Below are positions 34,602 through 43,949 of a DNA stretch of 64,000 nt, one piece after another. Positions within the stretch are counted from its first letter, which is position 1; each line of letters begins with the position of its first letter. The DNA is taken from the NCBI GenBank assembly GCA_963801185.1, contig CAWDDW010000001.1, positions 124,001-188,000 on the forward strand, in the 5' to 3' direction. Made by a program: the position numbers and the translations under genes. The stretch comes from Palsa-601 sp963801185 (GTDB taxonomy: Bacteria > Actinomycetota > Acidimicrobiia > Acidimicrobiales > Bog-793). The notes below the pieces were generated by a model that was not told the DNA's origin, searched no databases, and worked only from the letters and a program-made list of their open reading frames with translations.

Positions 34602-36070
34602 ATGGCCGAGCCTCCTACGTCTTCTCGCGATCAGGGAGATCCGCGCGACCCGCTCGGGCTCGCGTCAGATGCTCCACTGCTCAACGCGTACCTCCGCGCC
34701 CTCGATCGGCGAGCGTCCGGCGAGCACTCCTTCACCACACCGGGCCACAAGGGCTCGACGGAGCTCACCGGGGTTGTCGTCAGCGGGGACTTCCCGAGCT
34801 CGGGCGGGCTCGACACGGTCAAGTTCAAGTACGGATGGCTGGCGCAGGCGGAGCGCCTGGCGGCGGAGTGCTTTGGCGCGGACGTCTGCCGTTTCTCCGT
34901 CGGCGGTTCGACGCATGGCAACCAGACCTTCGCTCTCGCCGCCGCGAGGCCGGGAGACGAAGTCGTCGTGTCCCGGATGTTGCACCGCTCGATGCTGCTC
35001 GGCCTCGTGCTCGCGGGCTTGACCCCGGTCTGGGTGCATCCTGACGTGGACCTCAGCACTGGTCTGCCCCGGGGCATCCCACCCGGAGCGGTCCGCTCGG
35101 CTCTCGAGGACCACCCGGCCGCCGCCGCCGTCTTTCTCGTCGAGCCGTCCTACGTCGGGACGTTCTCAGACATCGAGGAGCATGCTCGCATCGCGCACGA
35201 AGCGGGCGTGCCGCTCATCATCGATGCTGCCTGGGCGGCGCATTTCGGTTTTCATCCCGACTTGCCCCCGCACACGCTCGGAGCCGGGGCGGACGCGATG
35301 GTGACGAGTGCCCACAAGGTCCTACCGGCCTACACCCAGGCTGCATTGGTGCTCGCCAGGACGGAGCGGCTCGACGGCGCTCGGATCGAGCGTGCGTTCG
35401 AAGCGACCCACACCACGAGCCCGGCTGGCGCCATTCTGGCGAGCACCGACGCAGCACGGGCGCTCATGCAACATCACGGCGAGCGCCTCGTGAGCCGCAT
35501 GCTCGACATCGTCTCCCAGGCGAGAGAGCGGCTGATCAAGGTGGACGGCCTTCGCGTTCTCGCCGGTCCCGGAGTCGATCCCGCCAAGCTCGTCGTCGCG
35601 CTGGCGGGCACCGGCGCGCACGGGGTGGAGATCGAGGCCGACCTAATTGATGCGGGGTTGCCTGTCGAGATGGCCGATCGCGACACGATCGTCGCCTTGG
35701 TGACCGTCGCCGACCGCCCGAAGGACGTCGAACGGTTACCGCCGAGCTGACAGCGTCCGTCGGCAGGAGGCGTGGAGTACCGCGTGCCCTCCACGCGGCA
35801 GCGGGCTGGATCGTCGAGCCGCAGATGGTCGTGCCGCCGAGGGAGGCGTTCTTCGGGCGCTCCGAGAGGGTGCCCATCGACCACGTCGCAGGTCGCGTCA
35901 GCGCGGAGCTCGTGGCTCTCTATCCCCCCGGTGTACCGGTGCTCGCCCCGGTCAGCGTGACGACCGAGGCGCTTCGAACGCTCGCCGACGCACGGTCCGA
36001 CGGCGTGCGGATCGCCTACGCTGCCGACCCGACTCTGGCGACTTTGCAGGTGCTCGTCGACGATGCCTGA
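34602..36070 (+). CDS. Orn/Lys/Arg decarboxylase-family PLP protein, frameshifted near 35736
   Basis: This is a fold-type I PLP protein of the ornithine/lysine/arginine decarboxylase family, shorter than enterobacterial enzymes and lacking the wing domain. N-terminal SFTTPGHKGSTEL, the PLP-binding SVGGSTHGNQTF, LIIDAAWAAHFGFHPDLPP and the Schiff-base lysine in MVTSAHKVLPAYTQAAL are visible. The main frame stops at 35750. The expected C-terminal domain (VVPPREAFFGRSERVP, GRVSAELVALYPPGVPVLAP) continues in another frame to 36070. One missing base at about 35735-35738 would join them. Substrate (Arg, Lys, Orn or other) is unknown. Confidence 0.8.
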
Positions 36071-36187
36071 CGCTCGACCGGGAGGCTGTCACGAGCGATG
36101 AGGTTCAACCACATTGGAAACCCGACGGGCAGCTCGTTCGAAGGCGCGCTCTCCGCTGGCGCGCGGTGCCCGCTCTAACGCTGGCCT

Positions 36188-36949
36188 CTAGCTGGACTGG
36201 GCAGTCGTGTTCCGGACGTGGTCGTCGAGCTCCGCAGTCATCTCGGAGTCCTCGGGGCCGCTCTCGTGGAAACCGCCGCTCGCGCCCAACTCGTCCGCCT
36301 CGTTGAAGGCCGCCTCGAACGCTTCCGTCGCACGTGACATCGCCGCGTCGTGGTCGTGCAAGGCGGTCTGCAAGTGCTCGGCACGGGCTTGCGAGGCCTC
36401 TGCCACGGCATCTCCGTACGCGCTCACCGCATCTCTCAAGTTGGATGCTCGCTCGACGCCTGCCCGATAGATCGACTCGGCTCTCAAGGCGCCTGCCCTC
36501 TTGATGGCTTGCGCCCTCTCGGTCGCGCTGTCCGCTGCCACCTCGGCGGCCCGGAGCGCCTCCTCGTGAGCTCGCTGAGCGGCAGCAAGTTCCTCCTGAT
36601 ATGCCTGCTCGACTCCGCGTGCCGCTACGGTCTCGGCTCTCTGCAGGGCAGTGCCGTACCGCTCCTCGGCAGCACGCGATGCTGCAGCACGAGCAGCTTC
36701 AGCTTCTCGCAGCTGCTCGTCGTGGCGCTGTGTGAGCTCTTTCAGCGCCTCGGCCCGCGCCACTGTGGCCGACCGAATGATGTTCGCTCGGTCCACCGTC
36801 GCCTTGCGAACGAGGCGAGCTCGAGCGAGTTCGGCGCTTGCCACCTCCTCGGCAGCAAGGAGCGCCTCGTCGCGCGCCTGCTCGGCAGCTCGCATCGCCT
36901 CGTCCTCCGCCTGAGCCCCCGTCTCCAGCCGTATGACGTTGCTCTTCAT
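36188..36949 (-). CDS. Ala/Glu/Arg-rich coiled-coil protein, hypothetical
   Basis: The 253-aa product is almost entirely long alpha-helix with heptad-like spacing (AEQARDEALLAAEEVASAEL, AEAARAAASRAAEERYGTAL) and a short acidic C-terminal tail (ESGPEDSEMTAELDD). No signal peptide or membrane segment is seen, so a cytoplasmic filament or scaffold is likely. ATG 36949 is preceded by GAAGGAGGAG. A second coiled-coil protein of similar design lies at 37848-38474, and the two appear to be a pair. The family is not recognised. Confidence 0.7.
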   Translation of the reverse strand: MKSNVIRLETGAQAEDEAMRAAEQARDEALLAAEEVASAELARARLVRKATVDRANIIRSATVARAEALKELTQRHDEQLREAEAARAAASRAAEERYGTALQRAETVAARGVEQAYQEELAAAQRAHEEALRAAEVAADSATERAQAIKRAGALRAESIYRAGVERASNLRDAVSAYGDAVAEASQARAEHLQTALHDHDAAMSRATEAFEAAFNEADELGASGGFHESGPEDSEMTAELDDHVRNTTAQSS

Positions 36950-37573
36950 GTCGCTCCTCCTTCGAGGCGTCAGGCTTCCCTCGGACAAGCCTGGCCCTGA
37001 TGACATCGCCCTGCCGGCACCATCTGAGCGCTTCGGAGCGTCAGATGCAAGGCGCTCCTTTGGAATCTCCTTGTCTGCACCCAGCCTGAGATTGTCGTCT
37101 GGGGCGTGGCCCTGCTGGGCGCGAGCCGGACAAGGGCTACCGGGGGTTGTGAGCAGGTAGAGGTCCGTGAGCGCCATCGCGCTCGCCACTATCAGGAGCG
37201 CGCGGGAGGCCAGGTCGGCACCGTCCAGTCTCTTTCTCTTTCTCTTTCTCTTTCTCTTTCTCGGGCAAACAGGTCAATTAGTGCGACAACGTGTCTACCC
37301 ATGGTCGGCGCGTTTGCGTCCAGTCCCGCAGCAGCGGTGATTCGTCATGGGCACAGGACGTGAGACCTGGAGGGCGCACCTTCTCCGTGAAGGGCAAAGG
37401 CGCGGCGAGGATCATGAAGGGCAGAGCGGCAGCGATGGAGTGGGAGGCCAAGAAGGTGACGAGGCTGGAGGACTCGAGGTGCGACCGGGAACACGGGATA
37501 GAGCAGCATGAAGGATTAGATTGACAATCAATGACCCGAAGCGGCCTTTGAGTGGCCGGGAAACGGAGGGCTG
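36950..37573. other. Leader region with hexanucleotide repeat, no supported gene
   Basis: It is upstream of the minus-strand coiled-coil gene (start 36949). It holds the tandem repeat at 37229-37262 and otherwise only frames without ribosome-binding sites or protein-like composition. Confidence 0.45.
37229..37262. repeat. Hexanucleotide tandem repeat, unit TCTTTC
   Basis: Thirty-four bases form about 5.7 copies of TCTTTC (GAAAGA on the other strand). It lies about 280 bases upstream of the start of the minus-strand coiled-coil gene, in its probable leader/promoter region. Copy-number changes would alter spacing but not a reading frame. Confidence 0.9.
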
Positions 37574-37810
37574 ATGGTGTCGCTCCTCTTCGCAGTCCTT
37601 TTCGCAGGGTGGTTGTCCCCTGGAATGCGTGCGCATGAGGACGAGTTCCGCCAGGCGTGGGTGGCTCGCTTTGGGGAGAACCCCCACGGTCCGACTCCGC
37701 CTCCCGGAACGTACAAGGCTTGGTACAAGCAGTGGAAGAAGACGCAGATCGCGCCGACCGAGTACCTCGCGGTGCTGCAACAAGGACCTCCTGGGAGCCA
37801 CCTCGTCTGA
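37574..37810 (+). CDS. Small hypothetical protein
   Basis: The 78-aa frame begins with a hydrophobic stretch (VSLLFAVLFAGWLSPG) and then AHEDEFRQAWVARFGENP, followed by TYKAWYKQWKKTQIAPTEYL. The aromatic-rich C-terminal part looks protein-like. GGAGGG lies just ahead of ATG 37574, slightly too close. It lies between the two coiled-coil genes on the opposite strand. The family is unknown. Confidence 0.45.
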   Translation: MVSLLFAVLFAGWLSPGMRAHEDEFRQAWVARFGENPHGPTPPPGTYKAWYKQWKKTQIAPTEYLAVLQQGPPGSHLV

Positions 37811-37847
37811 GCCGAGACTCTGACGTGCTGAGGTGGGCCTTTTCGAG

Positions 37848-38474
37848 CTAGGAACTCCGACCGTTCAAACTCGACATGGCGTGCTCGATGAGTATGTCGC
37901 CCTCGGCCATCGAGTCGAGGTCCGTACCGTTGGTGGCGGTCGTCTGGTTCTCTGATTCCCGAGCCGCTATCGCTCCAGCGAGCCCGAGGTCGTCGAGACT
38001 GTCGTCATCCGATGGCTCTAGGAAGTGCTGAACGTTCTGGACCGCGTTGCGATATGTCGCCAGCGCTCCCTCGACGGCAGCCTCGTACACCGTACGGGCG
38101 TCCTGGAGCTCGGTGGAGTAGGCGTCGCGGGCTGCGGAGATGGCTTCGTTGTACTCGTTCCGCACCCTCTCGGAGGTCTCGTGGTACTTCGCTCGAGCGC
38201 TCGCGACCCCGTCTCGTCGGTTCTTCGAGCCGGTCTCGTTGATCTCTTGCTTGTAGGTCGACCACGCCTCGTCGATGGCTTCGGCGTGGGCTGCCGCCGC
38301 ATCGGCCTGCTTGGTCGCCAGAAGTTTGCTACCCGACTCGAGTGACTCTTCATAGGCGCTCTGAACCTCCTCCACCGTGACCCGGAACTCCTCCCAGGTC
38401 TCGTGGATCCCGCTCAGATACTCGTTACGGGCCTCGTGGTCCGCTGCTGCCGAACTTCCCGCTTCCGTATACAC
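37848..38474 (-). CDS. Coiled-coil protein, hypothetical (companion of 36188-36949)
   Basis: The 208-aa product is helical over most of its length with regularly spaced aromatic residues (ETWEEFRVTVEEVQSAYEES, VRNEYNEAISAARDAYSTEL) and an acidic end (EPSDDDSLDDLGLAGA). No signal or membrane segment is seen. GTG 38474 has AAAGGACAGGA upstream. Together with the 253-aa coiled-coil gene 900 bases further on, it suggests a two-protein assembly, but neither has a recognised domain. Confidence 0.7.
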   Translation of the reverse strand: MYTEAGSSAAADHEARNEYLSGIHETWEEFRVTVEEVQSAYEESLESGSKLLATKQADAAAAHAEAIDEAWSTYKQEINETGSKNRRDGVASARAKYHETSERVRNEYNEAISAARDAYSTELQDARTVYEAAVEGALATYRNAVQNVQHFLEPSDDDSLDDLGLAGAIAARESENQTTATNGTDLDSMAEGDILIEHAMSSLNGRSS

Positions 38475-38667
38475 GTGTCCTGTCCTTTCGACTTGGAGCG
38501 GGGGCTGTGATCAGCTCGTCGGCGCACCGTCGGGGGCAGTCGCTTGATATCTCATCGGTCTACTCAGCGCGAAACTTGAGCCTGATTTCACAAGTGCCTC
38601 GACGGTTCACCGACGGTGTGCCACTGACACGGTATGCGACCGCAGCTCCTTGCCGATCCCGCCCTCG

Positions 38668-40185
38668 TCAAGGCGCCGGGAAGAAGTCGCTCGAGGACCG
38701 ATCGACCTTCGTGAGTGTGGACGCGTCGCAGGTCGCGGCCGCGACGTTGCGGTTCACGAAGAAGTACACACCGGGTTTGCTCGCGAGCCCGAGGACCGGC
38801 GCCGGCTGGTTGGCTGTGAGGTCGAGGACTCCCCAGCAGTCACGGGTCTCAGCCGTAAAGGCCGTCATGGTCACAGAGGAGCCACCGGTCCCCACTTCGA
38901 CGCTGACCGTGTCAGCCGACGTGGAAGGGGCGTTCGTGACGAAGCCCAAACCGGTGTCCAGGTTGTAGATCGAATTCGGCGACGAACGGTTCAGCAGGTC
39001 CGCGAACGAACGGTTGTTGATGACATACGACGTGCGTGCTCCCGTCAGCGCCGTCTCGAGATTGGACTGGGCAACGGTGACGCTGTCGGCTGTCGCGTTG
39101 GTGCCTCCGTTCTCGAACCAGTGAACGAAGGACCGGATCTCGTCCACCGTGATCATCCTCGGAGCGCTCGGTGGCGAGACGCCGATGCTCGGGTGGGTTA
39201 TGCCGACGGTGACCGTTGCTCTGTCGTAAGAGACCGCGACCTTGATCAAGGAGCCGTTCTCGATCCACATCTTGATGGGGATGGAAAGGCTGGCCGGGAT
39301 CCGGTCGATCGCCTTGCGCAGCCTCGGGACGAGTTGCTGCGCCGATGGGGCCGACTTTTCCACCTGGGTCTCGAGGTCGGCGACCAAGGTGCTGAGGAAG
39401 TTCCTGACAGGCAGCGACACCGAGTACTCGGTAACGCCACCCTGCGACCCGACCACGTGGGTGCTCTGCCATGCATCCCAAGCCTGGGCGAAGGACAGAG
39501 TGAAAGCCGAGCGCAAGCGATCGATATCGGCGGTCGAGGTCGTGGTGTGAACGCCGTGTTCCCTCGCGTACTGCTCGAGCAGGCTCTCGTTCAAGCCGAT
39601 CCAGTTCCCTTCCACCAACGAGTGGAGAAACTCGAGCGCCGGATGCCGCCGAGCGGCCCGGTTCAACGTCGACGCCAGCGTCGGACCGGAACCGGCGCCT
39701 TTCACGAGGTGATCGATTCCGGTCGCGTTCAACCGGAGGTAGAACGCCCCGTTCGCCACCATGAAGTCGCCGAGGTCGGTGCTGCCGTACAGGACCGAGA
39801 CCTCGATGTCGTTCGTGGCCCCTTGCTCGGCGACCGGTCCGCCCGCCGGGTTCGTGAGCATGACGACTATCGAGTAGATCGAGAGCCCGTTAGGCCCCTG
39901 ACCAGTGCCTGCCTGGCCCGAGCCGCTGACGCTCGCTGAGACGGCAAAGCGCACCGTCGGTTGCGCGAACACGCCCGACACGGCGGCCGACACGGTCTGC
40001 GCCTGGCCCATCTCGAGAGGCACGATGACGATCGCGGCTGTAACTGCGAGTAGGCCGGCAATCGCAACCGTGAGCCGGCGGTGTCGCTTTCGCGCCGGGC
40101 GCTCGGTGCCGAGAATCAACTCATCGTGCGCGAAGTCGGACACCGGCACTGGTGCCGGAGTCGCCGACGGGTCGAAATCAGTCAT
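38668..40185 (-). CDS. Membrane-anchored extracytoplasmic protein of unknown function
   Basis: The 505-aa product has a cytoplasmic N-terminus (residues 1-38, ending ERPARKRHRR), one membrane helix (LTVAIAGLLAVTAAIVIVPL) and a large outside domain. Segments such as VMLTNPAGGPVAEQGATNDI, DFMVANGAFYLRLNATGIDH and SYVINNRSFADLLNRSSP are typical of beta-rich exported actinobacterial proteins. Two late cysteines (RDCWGVLDL and AATCDAST) may form a disulfide. It could be a lipid- or polymer-binding protein; this is a guess. ATG 40185 has GTGGGGGC upstream. It lies 193 bases ahead of the smaller coiled-coil gene on the same strand. Confidence 0.65.
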   Translation of the reverse strand: MTDFDPSATPAPVPVSDFAHDELILGTERPARKRHRRLTVAIAGLLAVTAAIVIVPLEMGQAQTVSAAVSGVFAQPTVRFAVSASVSGSGQAGTGQGPNGLSIYSIVVMLTNPAGGPVAEQGATNDIEVSVLYGSTDLGDFMVANGAFYLRLNATGIDHLVKGAGSGPTLASTLNRAARRHPALEFLHSLVEGNWIGLNESLLEQYAREHGVHTTTSTADIDRLRSAFTLSFAQAWDAWQSTHVVGSQGGVTEYSVSLPVRNFLSTLVADLETQVEKSAPSAQQLVPRLRKAIDRIPASLSIPIKMWIENGSLIKVAVSYDRATVTVGITHPSIGVSPPSAPRMITVDEIRSFVHWFENGGTNATADSVTVAQSNLETALTGARTSYVINNRSFADLLNRSSPNSIYNLDTGLGFVTNAPSTSADTVSVEVGTGGSSVTMTAFTAETRDCWGVLDLTANQPAPVLGLASKPGVYFFVNRNVAAATCDASTLTKVDRSSSDFFPAP

Positions 40186-40301
40186 GGTGTCTGCCCCCAC
40201 ATGGCCAGCCGGTCTGGGTTGGCCGTGTGCTCCATGATCTGACGATTTGTTGGTCGGATTCCCGCCAGCAGTGCAAAGCAGGGTCGTCAAGCCTGGACGG
40301 T

Positions 40302-40791
40302 GTGACACCGACCTTTGAGGTCAGACCGATCGAGCCCGGGGTTCTTCAGCAATTGCGCGAGCGCGACGACGCTGGCCGTCGGCCGGCCCTTGTCGTCGAC
40401 CATGACGGGGGCAGCCCTCTTCGTTGCTGCCTCCGGCTCAGCCGACCGGGCGAGGAAGTCGCGCTGGTGTCCTACGCGCCGCTTCGCCGCTGGGCTGCCG
40501 AGGCCGGCGCGGACCCCGGCGCCTACGACGAAGTGGGGCCGGTCTTCATTCATCGAGAACCGTGTCCGGGCCTTCAGCAGGAGGGTTATCCAGAAGAGCT
40601 CCGCCGCGCCCGGCGCGTTTTCAGGTGCTACTCGAGCTTCCGGGCAGATCGTGTGTGGGCGACCGGTGGAGCCAGGGGACCGAGCCGAAGAGGTGATCGA
40701 GGAGTTGCTCGCGCTGCCTGACACAGCGGTGGTGCATGTGCGCGCTCTCGAGTTCGGCTGCTTCACGTTCGAAGTGAGACGGGTGTCCTGA
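40302..40791 (+). CDS. DUF1203 family protein, frameshifted near 40637
   Basis: The frame from GTG 40302 gives the N-terminal DUF1203 blocks TFEVRPIEPGVLQQLRERDD, LRCCLRLSRPGEEVALVSYA and GAYDEVGPVFIHREPCPG. The expected C-terminus (GQIVCGRPVEPGDRAEEVIE, VHVRALEFGCFTFEVRR) is in the next frame. One extra base at 40637-40638 explains the break. DUF1203 proteins are small and uncharacterised. Confidence 0.75.
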
Positions 40792-40806
40792 CCGTAAGCT
40801 TCGGTC

Positions 40807-41726
40807 ATGAACGACTCTCACGTGATGACGCTGCGAGATGGTCGGGACTTGGCCTGGCTCGAGGTGGGGGAGCCGGCTGGCGTGCCGGTGTTCGCGTTCC
40901 ATGGGACGCCCGGGTCGAGGCTGGGACTGACAATGGACGAGGCTCTGGTCGCCGCCGCCGGCGCACGGTTGATCTGTCCAGATCGTCCCGGGTACGGCCT
41001 GAGCTCTACCAGCCGGGCAGGCGCCTTGTGGACTGGCCAGGCGACGTCTCAGCGCTTGCCGACCACCTCGGTATCGAGCGATTCGCCGTGATGGGCGTCT
41101 CCGGTGGCGGCCCGCACTCGGCGGTCTGCGCCGCACTACTGGGCGACCGCGTGACGACGGCAGCCATTGTGAGCGGGGTCGGCCCGCTGTCTGACCCGGC
41201 AGCCATCGAGGGGATGATGCGGGTCAACCGGGTGCTAACGGGGCTGTCCAGACGGAGCCCACTGCTCGTGCGGGGGATTCTTGCTCCGCAGACGGTCGTG
41301 GCGCGGCGGTGGCCGGACAAGGCGATCGACTTCCTCATGCGGCAGTTGCCCGCCCCCGACGTGGAAGTGCTGCAGAGGCCCGAGGTGCGTGCCCTCTTCG
41401 CGTCGGAGGTCGCCAAGGCATCGCGGACGACGTCGAAGGCCTCCGCCCAGGACTTCGAACTCTTCTGTCACGATTGGGGCTTCGCCTTGTCTGGGATCTC
41501 TGTCCCTGTGCATCTTTGGCAGGGGGATGCTGACGTGAACGTGCCGGCGAGCCACGCCCGTCTTCAGCACGAGGCAATCCCCGGCTCGGTGCTCCACGAG
41601 TGCCCGGGCGAGGGCCACCTCTTGGTCTTCGGCCACCTGAGTGAGATCCTCGAAGTACTGGCCGTACCGGTGAACCAGCCGGCACGCAGCCGCAGGCCTA
41701 GGGCTAAGCCGCAGGGCCAGACCTAA
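40807..41726 (+). CDS. Alpha/beta hydrolase, frameshifted near 41004
   Basis: The first frame (from ATG 40807) gives the oxyanion-hole strand VPVFAFHGTPGSRLGLTMDE and ICPDRPGYGLS. The second frame continues YQPGRRLVDWPGDVSALADH and carries the nucleophile elbow MGVSGGGPHSAVCAALLG (Ser in GVSGG). The acid and histidine positions are HLWQGDADVNVP and ECPGEGHLLVF. One missing base at 41003-41006 separates the frames. Substrate unknown. The stop overlaps the stop of the converging MBL gene by 3 bases. Confidence 0.8.
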
Positions 41727-43147
41727 GGAGTGGCCATCCTCTCGGTGCGTTCAGTCTCACCGCGCGACACCGGCAGACCTGCCGCCTCCCAAGCGGAGTA
41801 GCCGCCGAGGACGTCTGAGACATCGGGAAAGCCTGCGTCGATCAAGACGCTGGCCGCCACTTGGGAGCGGGACCCACTGGCACAGTAGACGACCACGGGG
41901 CGCGTCCGGTCGAGTGTCCCGAGCGAGGACACGAGGACGGCCAGGGGGAGCTCGTGGGCGCCAGGCAGCGTGCCGCTCGCCGTCTCACCCGCGCCGCGGA
42001 CGTCGACGATCTGGAGCCCGGGATCGGCCTCTTGCAGTGTGGCCAGCTTCTCGATCGTGAGCCGAGAGCTGGTCTCGACCAGGTCGGGTCGGGAGGCGAA
42101 CACCTCCGCGAGCCCGTCGAGCTGACCGACGACCCGGTCGTAGCCGACGCGACCGAGACGGATCTTGGCCTCGGCCGCGACCGCCGGATCGCCCACGAGC
42201 ACGACATTGCGTTCAGGGGACAGCACGTCGCCTGCCCACTCGGCGAATCGGCCCTGCAGCCCGATGTTCACCGCACCCCGGAGGTGACCGGCAGCAAAGT
42301 CGCCTGGCTCGCGGGCGTCGAGCAGAACGGCGCCGGCGTCACGCTGCACCAGGACCTCTTCGATGTCGAAGAGAGGTGGAGCCTCTTCGTCAAGCAGCGG
42401 GTGGAGCTCGCGGTTCTGCTGCGCGTCGAACTCGAAGTAGTGAGGCCGCGCGGGCTGCCCCTCTGTGATCGCGACGACGAACTCGGCCTCGTCCATCGCT
42501 TGGAGCGCGTAGTTGACGAGTCGCTGCTCGCCGAGTGTCGAGCTCGTCTCACTCGACAACTGCTTGCCGCACGACGAGCCCGCCCCGTGGGCGGGAAAGA
42601 TGCGTGTTGAGTCGGGAAGTGGTAGCAGCTTGTCGTAAAGCGACCGGTACAACCGCCGCGCCAGGGCCTCCGCTGACAGGCCAGCCCCTGCCGAGGCCAA
42701 GAGGTCGGGGCGCCCGACGTCGCCTACGAACAGAGTGTCGCCGGTCAGCACCCCGTAGGGCACTTCGTCTGCGTCGTGCTCGTAGATGACGATGCAGATC
42801 GACTCGGGCGTGTGCCCCGGGGTGGCGAGTATCTCGAGAGTGACCTCGCCGAGCGACAGCCGCTGGCCGTCCGCCAAAGGCTCGATGGGGAACTCGACGT
42901 CGGCCTCCTCCCCGTAGGAGATCACAGCTCCGGTTCGCGCGGCGAGCTCGAGATGGCCGCTGAGGAAGTCGGCGTGCACATGGGTCTCGATCACCCTCTC
43001 GATCACGAGCCCGCGGTCGGCCGCCTCGTCGACGTAGAGGCCAACGTCGCGTCTGGGGTCGACCACGACCGCCCGACCCGTCGTCTCGTCTCCTATGACG
43101 TAGGACGCATGAGAGAGGCAGGCCAAGTAGTGCTGTGTGAGGATCAC
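41723..43147 (-). CDS. MBL-fold hydrolase fused to two rhodanese domains (persulfide dioxygenase-like)
   Basis: The 474-aa protein has an N-terminal metallo-beta-lactamase domain with the metal motif ETHVHADFLSGH (HxHxD) plus GHTPESICI and LTGDTLFVGDVGRPDL, as in ETHE1-type sulfur dioxygenases. Two rhodanese domains follow. The first has VVLVGDPAVAAEAKIRL where the active-site loop should be and lacks the cysteine, so it is probably inactive. The second has VVVYCASGSRSQVAAS with the catalytic Cys. The role is likely in persulfide or sulfur detoxification. GTG 43147 is preceded by GAGGTG. Confidence 0.87.
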   Translation of the reverse strand: MILTQHYLACLSHASYVIGDETTGRAVVVDPRRDVGLYVDEAADRGLVIERVIETHVHADFLSGHLELAARTGAVISYGEEADVEFPIEPLADGQRLSLGEVTLEILATPGHTPESICIVIYEHDADEVPYGVLTGDTLFVGDVGRPDLLASAGAGLSAEALARRLYRSLYDKLLPLPDSTRIFPAHGAGSSCGKQLSSETSSTLGEQRLVNYALQAMDEAEFVVAITEGQPARPHYFEFDAQQNRELHPLLDEEAPPLFDIEEVLVQRDAGAVLLDAREPGDFAAGHLRGAVNIGLQGRFAEWAGDVLSPERNVVLVGDPAVAAEAKIRLGRVGYDRVVGQLDGLAEVFASRPDLVETSSRLTIEKLATLQEADPGLQIVDVRGAGETASGTLPGAHELPLAVLVSSLGTLDRTRPVVVYCASGSRSQVAASVLIDAGFPDVSDVLGGYSAWEAAGLPVSRGETERTERMATP

Positions 43148-43239
43148 TCGACACCTCGCGCTCGGAGTCGGTTGCATTGTCGCGCCGAACCGGACCTCGA
43201 GACGAGCGATTCGTGGTGGGCCGACCCTCGCGCAAGACT

Positions 43240-43949
43240 GTGAGCGTGCCCGACGACGATCTGCTCGCCGAGCAGAAGGCGTTCTACCGCCGGCGCGCTC
43301 CCGAGTACGACCAGTGGTGGCAGCGCCGCGGCCCGTATGACCGCGGCCCCGAGGTCGAGGCGCAGTGGCAGGCGCAGGTCGACGTCGTGGCGGGAGAGCT
43401 GGCGGCGTTCGGAGCAAGGGGAGACGTGCTCGAGTTGGCGGGCGGCACCGGATGGTGGACCGAACGGCTGGCCGCGACTTCGACGACGTTGACAGTGGTC
43501 GACTCTTCGCCGGAGGCGCTCGAGATCAACCGCGAACGCGTAGGGCGTCGCGACGTCGAGTACATCACGGCGGACTTGTTCACCTGGGAGCCGGCGGGCT
43601 CATACGACGTCGTCTTCTTCTCCTTTTGGCTCTCGCACGTGCCTCGCCAGAGGGTCGCCGGCTTCTTCGAGTTCGTCGCGTCATGCCTGAGGGAGGATGG
43701 ACGGGCCTTTCTGATCGACAACAGGACCGATCCGTTTCCTGAGCACCGAGATCCCCACGTGCTCGACGCCCGCGACGATGTTCAGCGGCGCAGTCTCAGC
43801 GACGGCTCCGAGCACCGCGTCGTGAAGGTCATGTACGAGCCGGACGACCTGGCCCAGCTGCTCTCGGGGCTCGGGTGGGAGGCGGAGGTGGGGGAACGCG
43901 TTGGCTTGTCTACGGATCTGCGCAAAGGGCGGCTACGAGGGCACTTTGA
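43240..43949 (+). CDS. SAM-dependent methyltransferase, frameshifted in a G run
   Basis: The class I methyltransferase fold is clear: VLELAGGTGWWTERLAA (motif I), LTVVDSSPEALEINRERV, and YDVVFFSFWLSHVPRQRV with GRAFLIDNRT. The conserved end WLVYGSAQRAATRAL and TGA 43947-43949 are in a different frame from the rest. Adding one G to the five-G run at 43890-43894 restores one frame. GTG 43240 or GTG 43246 is the start. Substrate unknown. The 3' end overlaps the converging SGNH gene by 17 bases. Confidence 0.78.
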
